DNA of 64,000 bases from Halorussus litoreus (GTDB lineage Archaea > Halobacteriota > Halobacteria > Halobacteriales > Haladaptataceae), in assembly GCF_003382685.1 (NCBI RefSeq), contig NZ_QLVG01000017.1:1-64000 (forward strand), written 5' to 3'. Position numbers and translations under genes: made by a program. Below are positions 1 to 8,820 of the stretch, in pieces (within the stretch, counting starts at the first letter, position 1; the number at the start of each line of letters is the position of its first letter). Under the pieces are notes generated by a model. That model was not told where the DNA came from, did no database searches, and saw only the letters and a list, made by a program, of their open reading frames with translations.

Positions 1-679
1 CGCCCGAGTCCTCGGGCGCGGCCGACGCCCGCCCGGGGTCGCTCTGGGGTTCGGAGTCATGGGTGTCGGAGCCGGACGACTCCGCGTCGGTCGCGGTGCT
101 CGTCGCGCTCGCTGGGTCCCGCGCGCTCTCGCCGCCCATCACGTCGGCGGCACTCACACCTTTGTCCCCCGCGGCGTCGCCAGAGCTTGGTTCGGAGTCG
201 TCGGTGGTCGGTGCTGCGTCGTCGGTCCCCGAGTAACCGCCGGGGGTCGGCGTCCCGTCGGTGGCGTCCACCGCGCCGACCGAGACGGACTCGCCCTCCG
301 CGAGCACGTCGAGGACCGACTGCTTGTTCGTCTCGATGCGCTCGACCAACTGCTCGAACAGCTCCTGCTCCTCGGTCGTCAGGCCTTCCGAGTCGGCCGC
401 GACGCCCATCGCGGCGAGGCTGGCGCGCTTGACCACCTTGCCGACCCGGCGCTCGTAGATGCCCTCGACTACCTCCTCGGCAGTCTGGATCTCGTCTGTC
501 AGCCGGGTTACCTCCGGGTCGGCGAACGGGTCGTCGGCCTGCTCGGCGCGGGCGTCGCGTCGGTCGCGGAGGTCGGCCACGTAGTCGGCCACGTCTGCGT
601 AGAAGGATTCGCGCAGGTGCTGGAGGCTGTCCTTCGAGCGCTCCTTGCTCTGCACCGTGCGGAGTTCGTCGAGATTCAT
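1..679 (-). CDS. DNA replication complex GINS family protein (partial, C-terminus outside window)
   Basis: The reading frame runs from the ATG at 679 down to base 2 without a stop, giving about 226 residues, so the 3' end lies beyond the window. The N-terminus is the helical start typical of haloarchaeal GINS (MNLDELRTVQ, then SLQHLRESFY and YVADL). From about residue 120 it turns into a Ser/Asp/Glu/Thr-rich acidic linker. GINS binds MCM and Cdc45/RecJ-like protein in the replicative helicase and contacts primase. It lies 43 nt downstream of priS on the same strand, the usual archaeal replisome pair, so it is probably co-transcribed with it. Identification rests on the N-terminal helices and the neighbour; the C-terminal B-domain is not visible. 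Confidence 0.85.
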   Translation of the reverse strand, partial: MNLDELRTVQSKERSKDSLQHLRESFYADVADYVADLRDRRDARAEQADDPFADPEVTRLTDEIQTAEEVVEGIYERRVGKVVKRASLAAMGVAADSEGLTTEEQELFEQLVERIETNKQSVLDVLAEGESVSVGAVDATDGTPTPGGYSGTDDAAPTTDDSEPSSGDAAGDKGVSAADVMGGESARDPASATSTATDAESSGSDTHDSEPQSDPGRASAAPEDSG

Positions 680-722
680 GATGTGGTCGATGTCGTGGTC
701 GGGTCGCTCGCTCGCGGGCCTG

Positions 723-1880
723 TCACTCGCGCCCCTTCTCGGCCCGGCCGCGGGCCATCAGGAACACGCCGACGTATTCCGGAACCGATACGTCACCGTC
801 CGGGAGGGTAAAGCTTTCGTCGTTCAGTGCAATCGTGCCGGGCTCGCTCACCTCGACCGTCACGTCGTGGCCCACGAACGACTCCGGAATCGCGTCCGTG
901 AGCGGGTCGAACGCCTCGATCCCGTCTCTCGGGATGCGAGTGACTTCGAGGCCGCTGCCGCCGTGGAGGCTCCCCGGCAACCGGATGAGCCGCCGGAGGT
1001 CGGTGGTGACCGGCTCGTCGATGGCGGCCGATTGGTCGGCCACGACCCGGGCGGTCGTCACCTTCGCGAGCTGGCGGATGCCCGGCCCGCCGCGTTCGAG
1101 GTTGCCGGCCGCCAGCGTCTCGTAGTCTTCGGACACCGCGCCGAGGATGGTGCCCGCCCGGCTCTCGCCGATGCGGTCGAACTCCTGCAGGCGTTCGAGG
1201 GCCTCCTCCTCGGGTAGTTCGAGCAGCTCGTCGGCAAGCTCCAGCATCGCGCGGTGGACCCGGTGACCCCAGCCGCCCTCGGTCGCGAGCACGCGCCGGG
1301 TCGCGGTGGTCGACATCTCGGTGCGCTGGAGGTCGTCGAGCTCCACGCCCTCGCCCCGAACGTAGTCGACGATCTCCCGGCGGGCGTCCCGGCCGAGGTC
1401 GCGGACGCGCTCGTCGCGCACGTGGACGTGGTACCCCCGACCGCCGGAGAACACGACCGTCAGGTCCTCGAAGCCGAAGTCGCCTTCGAGGAAGTCGAGC
1501 AGGTCGACGAGTTCCGCTTTCCCGCGCGCGAGCATCTCGCCGTACGGGTCGCGCTGAGGGTCGACGCCCGGCAGGTGGTCGGCGTCGATGTCGAACACGA
1601 GGTCCGCGCCGCGCCACCCCTTCGCGTCCATGTCGTCCGCGCCGGGGTCGTCGTAGCGCCCGGCCGAGAAGTAGACGTGGCGCGGGCGCTCGCGCCGGAG
1701 GAAGTCGCCGAGCTCGCCGAGCTCCAGCAGCGACTGGTGGCGGACCATCCGGGTCGACCCCGCGGTCCACGGGATGTACCCCCACTCGCGCGTCTCGGGC
1801 GCGGGCGGCGATGACAGGTCGGTCCGGCGGTAGTGGTCGCGGAACCGACCCCGGAGGTACGCTCGGGTGCGCTCTTCCAT
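723..1880 (-). CDS. priS: DNA primase small subunit PriS
   Basis: This is the catalytic subunit of the archaeo-eukaryotic primase, 385 residues, normal for the family. The metal-binding aspartates sit in VFDIDADH (D97 and D99), and the nucleotide-binding motif SGGRGYHVHVRD follows at about 145-156. The region around 70-100 (YFSAGRYDDP, then WRGADLVFDID) matches the conserved haloarchaeal core. With PriL, which is not in this window, it makes RNA primers for replication. The GINS gene follows on the same strand after 43 nt. The start ATG at 1880 begins MEERTRAYLR, a typical family start. Confidence 0.97.
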   Translation of the reverse strand: MEERTRAYLRGRFRDHYRRTDLSSPPAPETREWGYIPWTAGSTRMVRHQSLLELGELGDFLRRERPRHVYFSAGRYDDPGADDMDAKGWRGADLVFDIDADHLPGVDPQRDPYGEMLARGKAELVDLLDFLEGDFGFEDLTVVFSGGRGYHVHVRDERVRDLGRDARREIVDYVRGEGVELDDLQRTEMSTTATRRVLATEGGWGHRVHRAMLELADELLELPEEEALERLQEFDRIGESRAGTILGAVSEDYETLAAGNLERGGPGIRQLAKVTTARVVADQSAAIDEPVTTDLRRLIRLPGSLHGGSGLEVTRIPRDGIEAFDPLTDAIPESFVGHDVTVEVSEPGTIALNDESFTLPDGDVSVPEYVGVFLMARGRAEKGRE

Positions 1881-2011
1881 CGTCAGGTGTATGTTCGGGC
1901 CGCGGTTTTAACGTTGCCTATCGGGAAGCGTCGCTCCACCGCGCCCGCCGTTCCACCGCGTTCGACGCCCCGTCCCGGAATCCTTTTTCCGGAAGGCCGA
2001 CAGTCGGAAGT

Positions 2012-2767
2012 ATGGCTGGCGGTGAGGCGGAGAGGCGGTCGGACGTGCGACGAGCGCGAGCGATGGCGGTCGCCGTAGCCGGAGCGCTCGGACTGACAGT
2101 CGGCGGGCTCGCCGTCGGCGTGCTTGCCGCGCTCTGTCTCGGCTTTCTGGTCTTCGAACTCGCGGGCCCGGTCCGCTCGGACGCGCTCGTCGTCGTGCAG
2201 GTCCGGTATCTCCAGATCGGCTTTCTCGCGTTCGCGCTCGGCTACGTCGCCGTCCACGGGACTCCGCGGCGGTACGTTAAGCTCCGCCCTCCCACCCGGC
2301 GCGACGCGGGCTGGATCGTCGCGATTCCGCTCGCGCTCGCCCTGCTCAGCGCCGTCTTCGACCCGGTGTTGGCCGCGGTCGGATTCACCCCGTCGGGGGC
2401 CAGCGCGAACGGCTTCCCGGTCGACGTTCTCGCGCGGCCGGCGCTCTGGCCGGTGGTCGCCGTCGCGTGGTTCCTCGTCGCCGCGCCGGGCGAGGAGCTG
2501 CTGTTCCGGGGCGTGATCCAGGGTCGACTCCGGGAGACGTTCGACGCCGCGGGCGCGGTCGCGCTCGCCGCGGCGTGCTTCGCGCTCGCGCATCTCCTTC
2601 TCGGGTTCCTCACCGGAGACGGATCGGGAGCCATCGCCGCAAACGGCGTCGAGACGTTCGCCAGCGGGCTGGTGTTCGGCGCGGCGTACGAGCGAACCGA
2701 CAATCTGGTCGTTCCCGCCGTGGCTCACGCGGGGCTCTGGACGGTGGGCCTCGCGCTGGCGTCGTGA
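2012..2767 (+). CDS. CPBP family intramembrane metalloprotease
   Basis: This is a multi-pass membrane protein of 251 residues with the CPBP (CaaX protease and bacteriocin-processing, Abi) signature: PGEELLFRG with E161, E162 and R166, then His194 in FALAH and His239 in VPAVAHA. These residues form the zinc or glutamate-type active site within the membrane. Hydrophobic segments cover about 19-50, 66-82, 100-125, 145-160 and 181-200. The frame is open upstream, but the ATG at 2012 gives the natural start before the first membrane helix. The substrate is unknown; family members trim prenylated proteins or confer peptide immunity. It converges on the GNAT gene downstream. Confidence 0.88.
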   Translation: MAGGEAERRSDVRRARAMAVAVAGALGLTVGGLAVGVLAALCLGFLVFELAGPVRSDALVVVQVRYLQIGFLAFALGYVAVHGTPRRYVKLRPPTRRDAGWIVAIPLALALLSAVFDPVLAAVGFTPSGASANGFPVDVLARPALWPVVAVAWFLVAAPGEELLFRGVIQGRLRETFDAAGAVALAAACFALAHLLLGFLTGDGSGAIAANGVETFASGLVFGAAYERTDNLVVPAVAHAGLWTVGLALAS

Positions 2768-2823
2768 CTGTACGATCGTTCTTGTCCGTATGGAGCGACT
2801 GCCCACCAATCAGTCGCGCGGGG

Positions 2824-2859
2824 GAGGTGACCGGCAGGACGGGTTCTGCCGGTCGCCTC
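2824..2859. terminator. Hairpin between convergent genes
   Basis: The perfect 9-bp arms GACCGGCAG and CTGCCGGTC flank an 8-nt loop. They are extended outward by GAGG and CCTC with a single mismatch. The hairpin lies exactly between the convergent CPBP and GNAT genes and overlaps the GNAT stop codon. A bidirectional transcription-ending or mRNA-stabilising role is inferred from the position; there is no strong T-run. Confidence 0.5.
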
Positions 2860-3361
2860 ACCCGCGCATGAAATCAGAGAGCTTCTCGGCGAGGCCGCCC
2901 TGCCTGCCGAGCTTGAGGTAGTAGGCGTCGCCGCCGTCCTCGTAGTAGTTGGCGATGTGGCGCTCGACCTCGAATCCGAGATGTTCGTAGAAGCCCAACG
3001 CGTGCTCGTTGCTCGCGCGGGCGTGGCAGGTGACGGTGTCGTGGTTCTCGGCGACGCGGCCGACGAGTCGCTTGCCGACGCCCTCCCCGCGGAACTCCGG
3101 TGAGACGGCGAGAAAGAGGATGTAGCCGTCGCGCCGGACCGCACAGAAACCCATCACGCGCTCGTCGTCCTCGCCCGCGGTACGGCCGTCGCTCGTGACG
3201 AACAGGTGGACCGTCGACCGGCGGTACGCGTCCGTGAAGAAACCCTTTCGCTGTTTCAGCACCCCGTCTTCGCGCTCGATGCGCTCTTTGAGCTGCCACG
3301 CCTCCTCGACGTAGCTCTCGTCGCCGGGGTGGGCGATCTCTACATCGACGTTGACGCTCAC
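2858..3361 (-). CDS. GNAT family N-acetyltransferase
   Basis: This is a single-domain acetyltransferase of 167 residues. The acetyl-CoA pyrophosphate loop is visible as RGEGVGKRLV (about 91-100), preceded by strand 4 LFLAVSPEF. It is followed by NEHALGFYEHLGFEVE (about 118-133), the usual RimI-like C-terminal element. The product is soluble and acts on an unknown amine or protein N-terminus. The ATG at 3361 starts MSVNVDVEIAHP. The gene converges on the CPBP protease and stands alone as a transcription unit. Confidence 0.9.
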   Translation of the reverse strand: MSVNVDVEIAHPGDESYVEEAWQLKERIEREDGVLKQRKGFFTDAYRRSTVHLFVTSDGRTAGEDDERVMGFCAVRRDGYILFLAVSPEFRGEGVGKRLVGRVAENHDTVTCHARASNEHALGFYEHLGFEVERHIANYYEDGGDAYYLKLGRQGGLAEKLSDFMRG

Positions 3362-3502
3362 TACTTCGCCGTAGGCCCGTGGTCAATATAATTCCACCGC
3401 CCCGCCGACGGCTCTCCGGAACCTCGCCCGGCGTCCGAGGGGTCGAATCCTCCCCGGACGCGAATAGCGAAGCCTTTCGGGCTCCGGACCGTTTCGCCGG
3501 GT

Positions 3503-3940
3503 ATGGGCTACGAGCTCCGGGATCACACCGCCGACGTAGCGGTCGAGGCGACCGGCCCCACGCTCGGGGCGACGTTCGCGGCCGCGGCCGACGGGATGGC
3601 CGCCGCGATGTGCGACGTGATCCCCGAGTCGGGCGGCGAGCGCTTCCCGGTCGAGGTCCGGGCCGAGAGCCGGGAGGCGCTGTTGTTCGACTACCTCGAC
3701 GAACTCATCTACCAGCGCGACGTGCGCGGCGTCCTCCCGGTCGACAACGAGGCCGCCGTTCGAGAGTCCGACGTCCGGGAGCCAGCCGGGGACGACGGCG
3801 AGTGGACGCTGACGGGGGCCGCCCGCGGCGTCCCGCTCGCGGGCCTCGGCGCGCGCGACCTCAAGGCGGTCACCTACTCCGAGATGGACCTGCGCGAGAC
3901 CGACGACGGCTGGCGCGCGTACGTCGTCTTCGACGTGTGA
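3503..3940 (+). CDS. Archease (RtcB activator)
   Basis: Archease is a small acidic protein that speeds RtcB turnover by promoting guanylylation of the ligase. The 145-residue product begins MGYELRDHTADVAVEATG, the classic archease start with conserved HTAD. It also holds the LLFDYLDELIYQRD segment (about 69-82) and ends in KAVTYSEMDLRET...YVVFDV, which contains the metal-binding C-terminus. The gene lies 94 nt upstream of rtcB on the same strand, an arrangement repeated in many archaea and bacteria. The ATG at 3503 follows a short leader. Confidence 0.95.
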   Translation: MGYELRDHTADVAVEATGPTLGATFAAAADGMAAAMCDVIPESGGERFPVEVRAESREALLFDYLDELIYQRDVRGVLPVDNEAAVRESDVREPAGDDGEWTLTGAARGVPLAGLGARDLKAVTYSEMDLRETDDGWRAYVVFDV

Positions 3941-4034
3941 GCGGCGGTTCTTTCCGCGAGCGAACCCGTGTCGACGTATCACGCACCGAAGTCGATGGCG
4001 AAACGTATTCCGGTCGGACGCCTTACGACCGGGT

Positions 4035-5570
4035 ATGACCACTGACGACACCAGTTCCGAGGCGGACGGCGGTACCGACCACGGTGACGCCACGGTCGAG
4101 GGTGGAGACGCCACGACCTACGACGCGGGCGAGGTGACGCTCCGCAAGGTCCGCGAGCACGTCTGGGAGATTCCCAAGGAGGGCGACATGCGCGTTCCTG
4201 CGCGAGTGCTCGCCAGCGAGCAGCTACTCGACCAGATCGCCGACGACAAGACGCTCCAGCAGTTGCAGAACTCGACCCATCTGCCTGGCGTCCGGAAGTA
4301 CAACCTCTGCATGCCCGACGGCCATCAGGGGTACGGCTTCCCGGTCGGCGGCGTGGCCGGCATCGACGCCGAAGACGGCTGCATCTCGCCCGGCGCAATC
4401 GGCTACGACATCAACTGCGGCGTTCGGATGGTGAAGACGAACCTCACGTACGAGGACGTGCAGGGTCGCGAGGAGGAGCTCGTGGACGCCCTCTTCGCGA
4501 ACGTCCCGTCGGGGCTCGGCGGCGGCGGCATCGTCGAGGGCGACATCGACGCCATCGAGGCGATTCTGGACCGCGGGATGGAGTGGGCGCTCGAAGAGGG
4601 CTGGGCCGTCGAGGAGGACCTGGCCCACTGCGAGGACGAGGGCGTGCGCCACGACAGCCAGCCCTCGAAGGTGCCCCAGAAGGCCAAAGACAGGGGGAAG
4701 AACCAGATCGGCAGTCTGGGATCGGGCAACCACTTCCTCGAAGTCCAGCGCGTGACCGACACGTACCTCTCGGACGTGGCCGACGCATACGGACTGGAGG
4801 AAGACCAGATCGTCGTGCTCATCCACTGCGGGAGCCGAGGGCTCGGCCATCAGGTCTGCACGGAGTACCTGCGGGACATCGAGAAGGCCCACGCCGGGCT
4901 GCTCGGCCAGCTCCCGGACAAGGAACTCGCGGCCGCGCCCGCGGGCAGCCAGCTCGCCGAGGACTACTACGGCGCGATGTGCGCGGCCATCAACTTCGCG
5001 TGGGTGAACCGCCAGCTCATCATGCACCGCACTCGGCAGGTGTTCGAGAAGGTGTTCGGCACGGACTGGGAGACGCTGGGGATGGACCTGCTGTACGACG
5101 TGGCCCACAACATCGCCAAGAAGGAGACCCACACTGTGGAGAACGGGGAAGAGCGCGAGCTGTACGTCCACCGGAAGGGCGCGACCAGAGCCTTCCCCGC
5201 GGGCCACTCGGAGGTCCCGGGCGCGTACCTCGACGTGGGCCAGCCGATCATCATCCCCGGGAGCATGGGCGCGGGCAGCTACGTCTTGCGAGGCGGCGAA
5301 GAGTCGATGGACCTGTCGTTCGGCTCGACCGCCCACGGCGCGGGCCGGACCATGAGCCGCACGCAGGCCAAGCAGGACTACTGGGGCGGCGACGTGCAGG
5401 ACGAACTGGAGCAAGAGCACATCTACGTCAAGGCCCAGAGCGGGGCCACGGTCGCCGAGGAAGCCCCGGGCGTCTACAAGGACGTCGACGAGGTGGTCCG
5501 GGTGTCGGACGCGCTCGGCATCGGCGACAAGGTCGCGCGGACCTACCCCGTTTGTAATATCAAAGGGTAG
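4035..5570 (+). CDS. rtcB: RNA-splicing ligase RtcB
   Basis: RtcB is the GTP- and Mn-dependent 3'-phosphate/5'-hydroxyl RNA ligase that joins tRNA exon halves. The 511-residue product has all the signature blocks: MPDGHQGYGFPVGG with D95, GYDINCGVRM with C128, GSGNHFLEV, HCGSRGLGHQ, HRKGATRAFPAG, SMGAGSYVL and STAHGAGRTMS. His434 in the last block is the expected guanylylation site. An N-terminal extension of about 32 Thr/Asp/Gly-rich residues precedes the conserved fold and looks like a halophilic tail. The gene follows archease. A 587-nt gap with family A elements separates it from purM. Confidence 0.98.
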   Translation: MTTDDTSSEADGGTDHGDATVEGGDATTYDAGEVTLRKVREHVWEIPKEGDMRVPARVLASEQLLDQIADDKTLQQLQNSTHLPGVRKYNLCMPDGHQGYGFPVGGVAGIDAEDGCISPGAIGYDINCGVRMVKTNLTYEDVQGREEELVDALFANVPSGLGGGGIVEGDIDAIEAILDRGMEWALEEGWAVEEDLAHCEDEGVRHDSQPSKVPQKAKDRGKNQIGSLGSGNHFLEVQRVTDTYLSDVADAYGLEEDQIVVLIHCGSRGLGHQVCTEYLRDIEKAHAGLLGQLPDKELAAAPAGSQLAEDYYGAMCAAINFAWVNRQLIMHRTRQVFEKVFGTDWETLGMDLLYDVAHNIAKKETHTVENGEERELYVHRKGATRAFPAGHSEVPGAYLDVGQPIIIPGSMGAGSYVLRGGEESMDLSFGSTAHGAGRTMSRTQAKQDYWGGDVQDELEQEHIYVKAQSGATVAEEAPGVYKDVDEVVRVSDALGIGDKVARTYPVCNIKG

Positions 5571-5699
5571 TCGAGAAACGGTAGCGGGATCGTTGCTGTG
5601 ACAGATAGCTGTAGCAGATTTCTGTGACAGATTGCTGGGGTAGGACCACTTCGTTCGTCTCTTCTCGATTTTCGGGCTCTAGTAAGCACTCGATTTCGA

Positions 5700-5820
5700 G
5701 ACTCGGCGCGCGCGAGGAACGCGCGCGCGAGGGACGAGTGAGCGACCAGCGGGAGCGAACGAGGAGGCTGGGGAGGACGAGGTTGCGGCGTCTCCTATGT
5801 CGAGGCAGTAGCTAGCTCCG
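5700..5820 (-). repeat. Family A dispersed element, copy A1a
   Basis: Read on the minus strand, it starts with the AGCTAGCT head, has a TGCCTCGACATAGG box in place of the TTGAGCC box, then CTCCCCAGCC and CGTCCCTCGCGCG, and ends in a GC-rich palindromic tail. It faces copy A1b across about 25 nt. Confidence 0.65.
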
Positions 5821-5845
5821 TGATTCTTTGAGTGAAGGACAGATC

Positions 5846-6020
5846 GAAGCTAGCTTCTGCTTGAGCCTAGGCGTGACCGCAACCGCACAGCACCGGCACA
5901 GCACCGCGACCGCGGGCCTCGGACCTCCCCAGCCGCCTGCGCTTCTCGGGCTTCGCCCTGCGATGCTCGTCCCTCGCGCGTTTTGGCGCGCCACGGAGGG
6001 CGCGCCAGCACGCGCCGGGG
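5846..6020 (+). repeat. Family A dispersed element, copy A1b
   Basis: The head is GCTAGCTTCTGCTTGAGCC. It is followed by an ACCGCAACCGC-type stretch, CTCCCCAGCC near 5925, CGTCCCTCGCGCG at 5968-5980 and a terminal hairpin (GGCGCGCC arms, 5985-6006). The end block CAGCACGCGCCG follows. The same order of blocks is seen in the copies near 8.9, 38.5 and 54.1 kb. Confidence 0.75.
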
Positions 6021-6157
6021 TGGAAAACCGAACCGGTCCAATCAAGGTCAGATCGCCACTCACGTCCCAAACCACGACCTCCAATTGACACCACCGACCC
6101 ACCTCCAAACCGAGCGCAAACGGTGGAACTTTACTCGCAGCGCGCTCCAATCCCACC

Positions 6158-7129
6158 ATGACCGAAGACGAGGAACTCACCTACGCCGAGGCCGGGGTGG
6201 ACATCGACGCGAGCGAAGCGGCGACCGCGGCGCTGGTCGGCGCAGTCGGGGACATCGACGACAGCGAGTACGCCGGGCTACTCGACATCGGCGACCGGTA
6301 CCTCGCGCTGGCGACCGACGGCGTCGGCACGAAGCTGCTGGTGGCCGAGGCGCTGGGCGACTACTCGACGGTCGGCATCGACTGCATCGCGATGAACGCC
6401 AACGACCTCGTCGCCGCGGGGGTCGAACCCGTCGCGTTCGTGGACTACCTCGCGGTCGACGAGCCCAGCGAGGCGTTCTCCGAGCAGGTCGGCGAGGGGC
6501 TGGCCGCCGGGGCGGAGGAAGCAAACCTCGCGCTCGTCGGCGGCGAGACGGCGGTGATGCCCGAGGTCGTCAAGGGACTGGACCTCGCTGGTGCCTGCGT
6601 CGGCCTCGCGCCGAAGGACGCGGTGTTCCCCGGCGAGGCCGAGGTCGGCGACGCGCTGGTCGGCTTCCCCTCCAGCGGCATCCACTCGAACGGGCTCACG
6701 CTCGCGCGCGAAGCCGTGACCCGCGACCACGAGTACGAGGATGCCTTCCCTCCCGAGCCCAACCGCTCCATCGGCGAGGTGCTACTCGAACCCACGCGCA
6801 TCTACACCTCCCTGCTCCCGGCGCTCCGCGAGCGCGCGGTCCACGCCGCGGCCCACGTCACCGGCGGCGGCTGGACCAACCTCTCGCGGATGGGCGCGTT
6901 CCGGTACGAGGTTACCGACCCCTTCGACGCCCAGCCGGTGTTCGAGTTCGTCCAGCGCGAGGGCAACGTGGACGACGAGGAGATGCACCGGACGTTCAAC
7001 ATGGGCACCGGGTTCGTGGTCGCGCTGCCCGCGGACGAGGCTGAGGGTCTGGTCGAGGCGACCGATGGCAGGGTCATCGGCGAGGTCCAGGAGGGCGACG
7101 AGGTGGCGATCCGCGGGCTGGAGCTGTAG
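6158..7129 (+). CDS. purM: Phosphoribosylformylglycinamidine cyclo-ligase PurM
   Basis: PurM closes the imidazole ring in step five of purine synthesis, converting FGAM and ATP to AIR. The product has 323 residues. Visible signatures are TYAEAGVDID at the start, LATDGVGTK (ATP/phosphate-binding, about 51-59), IAMNANDL, LVGGETAVMPE and SGIHSNGLTLAR, and the C-terminal TFNMGTGFVV. All are typical of the PurM/AIR synthetase fold. The gene is followed by rnp2 after 76 nt on the same strand. The ATG at 6158 lies about 28 nt after a TATA-like box, consistent with a leaderless transcript. Confidence 0.98.
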   Translation: MTEDEELTYAEAGVDIDASEAATAALVGAVGDIDDSEYAGLLDIGDRYLALATDGVGTKLLVAEALGDYSTVGIDCIAMNANDLVAAGVEPVAFVDYLAVDEPSEAFSEQVGEGLAAGAEEANLALVGGETAVMPEVVKGLDLAGACVGLAPKDAVFPGEAEVGDALVGFPSSGIHSNGLTLAREAVTRDHEYEDAFPPEPNRSIGEVLLEPTRIYTSLLPALRERAVHAAAHVTGGGWTNLSRMGAFRYEVTDPFDAQPVFEFVQREGNVDDEEMHRTFNMGTGFVVALPADEAEGLVEATDGRVIGEVQEGDEVAIRGLEL

Positions 7130-7205
7130 GGCCACGAGTGAGCTACCTCCGAAGAACCCATCTTTCAAGCCACCGCACCGCCAACTACCGCTCGAGTTAC
7201 CAGCG

Positions 7206-7685
7206 ATGAAACACCTCCCCAAGCATCTCCGGCCGCGCTGGCGCTACCTCGCGGTCGCAATCGAGGCGTGGCCCGACGCCGACCTCGACCGCCGGAGCTT
7301 CCAGCGGAGCCTCTGGTTCGCAGCCCAGAACCTGCTCGGCGACGCCGGGAGCGCCGACGCCGACCTGACGGTCCTCCAGTTCGACTTCGGGGACGGCACC
7401 GGCGCGGCCATCGTCCGGGCGCGGCACGGACACGCCGACGAGGCGCGGGCCGCGCTGGCCTGCGTGGACGCAATCGAGGGCGATCCGGTCGGCGTTCGCG
7501 TCAGCGGTATAAGCGGTACGGTCCGTGCCTGTGAAGAAAAGTATTTACGGCGAGGCGGCCAATTTTCGGCCGAGAGAAAAGTCGTGTTCGGGGACGCACA
7601 GCGGTCGGCAGTCGTCCGAGGCAAGCGCCTCGACGTGCGGGCCGACGGCGCGTTCGCGGGCGCGACGGAACTCGATTTCGAGTGA
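7206..7685 (+). CDS. rnp2: RNase P protein component 2 (Rnp2, Pop5 family)
   Basis: Pop5/Rnp2 is an RRM-like protein that binds the RNase P RNA catalytic domain with Rpp30 and supports tRNA 5' maturation. The 159-residue product begins MKHLPKHLRPRWRYLAVAIE, which is the conserved basic start of the family. It contains the SGISGTVRACEEKYL segment (about 99-113) typical of haloarchaeal Pop5. The frame is open well upstream through purM, but the ATG at 7206 matches the family start. The proteasome alpha gene follows after only 4 nt, a conserved haloarchaeal pairing. The Rpp30 gene, often nearby, is not in this window. Confidence 0.9.
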   Translation: MKHLPKHLRPRWRYLAVAIEAWPDADLDRRSFQRSLWFAAQNLLGDAGSADADLTVLQFDFGDGTGAAIVRARHGHADEARAALACVDAIEGDPVGVRVSGISGTVRACEEKYLRRGGQFSAERKVVFGDAQRSAVVRGKRLDVRADGAFAGATELDFE

Positions 7686-7689
7686 TACT

Positions 7690-8454
7690 ATGCAGGGACA
7701 ATCCCAACAGCAGGCTTACGACCGCGGAATCACGATCTTCTCCCCGGACGGACGCCTCTACCAGGTCGAGTACGCCCGCGAGGCCGTCAAGCGAGGGACG
7801 GCGAGCATCGGCGTCCGCACCGAAGGCGGCGTCGTGCTGGCCGTCGACAAGCGCATCCGTTCGGAGCTGATGGAGCGGACCAGCGTCGAGAAGATCCACA
7901 AGGCCGACGACCACGTCGGCATCGCGAGCGCGGGCCACGTCGCCGACGCTCGCCAGCTCATCGACTTCGCGCGCCAGCAGGCGCAGGTCAACCGCCTCCG
8001 CTACGGCGAGCCCATCGGCGTCGAGACGCTGACGAAGGAGGTCACCGACCACATCCAGCAGTACACGCAGGTCGGTGGCGCGCGCCCGTTCGGCGTCGCG
8101 CTCATCATCGGCGGCATCGAGAACGGCGAGCCCCGCCTCTACGAGACCGACCCGTCGGGCACGCCCTACGAGTGGCGCGCGCTCGCGGTCGGCGCGGACC
8201 GCGGTGAACTCCAGGAGTACCTCGAGGACAACTACAACGAGACCGCGGACCTCGAAGGCGGCATCGAACTCGCCCTCAGCGCGCTCGCGTCGGTCAACGA
8301 CGGTTCGCTCACGCCCGAGGGCGTGGGCGTGGCGACCATCGACGTCGAGTCCGAGCAGTTCCTCGAACTCTCGAACGGCGAGACCGAGGAGTACCTCTCG
8401 GAGTTCGGCCTGCTCGGTGACGGCACCGAGGACGAGGAATCCGACGAGGAGTAA
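7690..8454 (+). CDS. psmA: Proteasome alpha subunit PsmA
   Basis: The alpha subunit forms the outer rings of the 20S proteasome and gates substrate entry. The 254-residue product starts MQGQSQQQAYDRGITIFSPD and continues GRLYQVEYAREAVKRG, the universal alpha-type signature. The YDR gate motif is at residues 10-12. The C-terminal tail is acidic (DGTEDEESDEE), a common haloarchaeal feature. The start at 7690 lies 4 nt after the rnp2 stop, implying co-transcription. Family A elements follow in the convergent gap. Confidence 0.98.
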   Translation: MQGQSQQQAYDRGITIFSPDGRLYQVEYAREAVKRGTASIGVRTEGGVVLAVDKRIRSELMERTSVEKIHKADDHVGIASAGHVADARQLIDFARQQAQVNRLRYGEPIGVETLTKEVTDHIQQYTQVGGARPFGVALIIGGIENGEPRLYETDPSGTPYEWRALAVGADRGELQEYLEDNYNETADLEGGIELALSALASVNDGSLTPEGVGVATIDVESEQFLELSNGETEEYLSEFGLLGDGTEDEESDEE

Positions 8455-8573
8455 TCGGCTTCTCCTTCCGCGGTTTTCTATCGGTAGTGAGTGACTGCTT
8501 TGGGGAATTTCTGTTTGTTCGATTACGCTGGATTCGATTAGCTCCTGAGATATGATAAACTTCGAAACCCGGC

Positions 8574-8780
8574 TCGCGCGCGAGCAACGCGCTCGAGGGA
8601 CGAACGACCGAACGGAGTCTGCGCGAGCGACGCGAGCGCAGGCTCGGCAGTCGCAGCCCGCGCAGGAGCAACGCGACGAGCAGGACCGTCTGCCGGTGTG
8701 AGGGAGTGAGGAGGCTGGGGAGGCGTGAGGCTCGCGGTAGCGGTTGCGGTTCTCATATGTCGAGGCAGTAGCTAGCTTCA
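8574..8780 (-). repeat. Family A dispersed element, copy A2a
   Basis: On the minus strand it shows the AGCTAGC head, a TGCCTCGACATATG box, an ACCGCAACCGC stretch, CCTCCCCAGCCTCCT and a GC-rich tail with CGTCCCTCGAGCGCG. It is the mirror partner of A2b. Confidence 0.65.
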
Positions 8781-8820
8781 CCGATCTTCCGATCTTCAGG
8801 TCTGTTGCGGTGAAGCTAGC
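8771..8820. repeat. 13-bp perfect inverted repeat joining two family A heads
   Basis: GCTAGCTTCACCG (8771-8783) is repeated inverted as CGGTGAAGCTAGC (8808-8820) across a 24-nt spacer. It forms the junction of the head-to-head pair and could extrude as a hairpin or serve as a protein-binding site. Confidence 0.7.

Larger units (their letters stand above)
5571..6157. other. Intergenic gap rtcB-purM holding a head-to-head family A pair
   Basis: No gene is supported here. The gap holds two opposed copies of the dispersed family A element, about 5700-5820 (minus) and 5846-6020 (plus). They are followed by an AT-richer stretch with a weak TATA-like box (AACTTTAC, 6126-6133) placed correctly for purM. 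Confidence 0.7.

Noticed and set aside
4224-5420. Long open frame antisense to rtcB (and similar long frames opposite gltX, the M20 gene and metB)
   Set aside because: High-GC DNA gives long shadow frames; composition is Arg/Val/His-skewed and all lie opposite well-identified genes.
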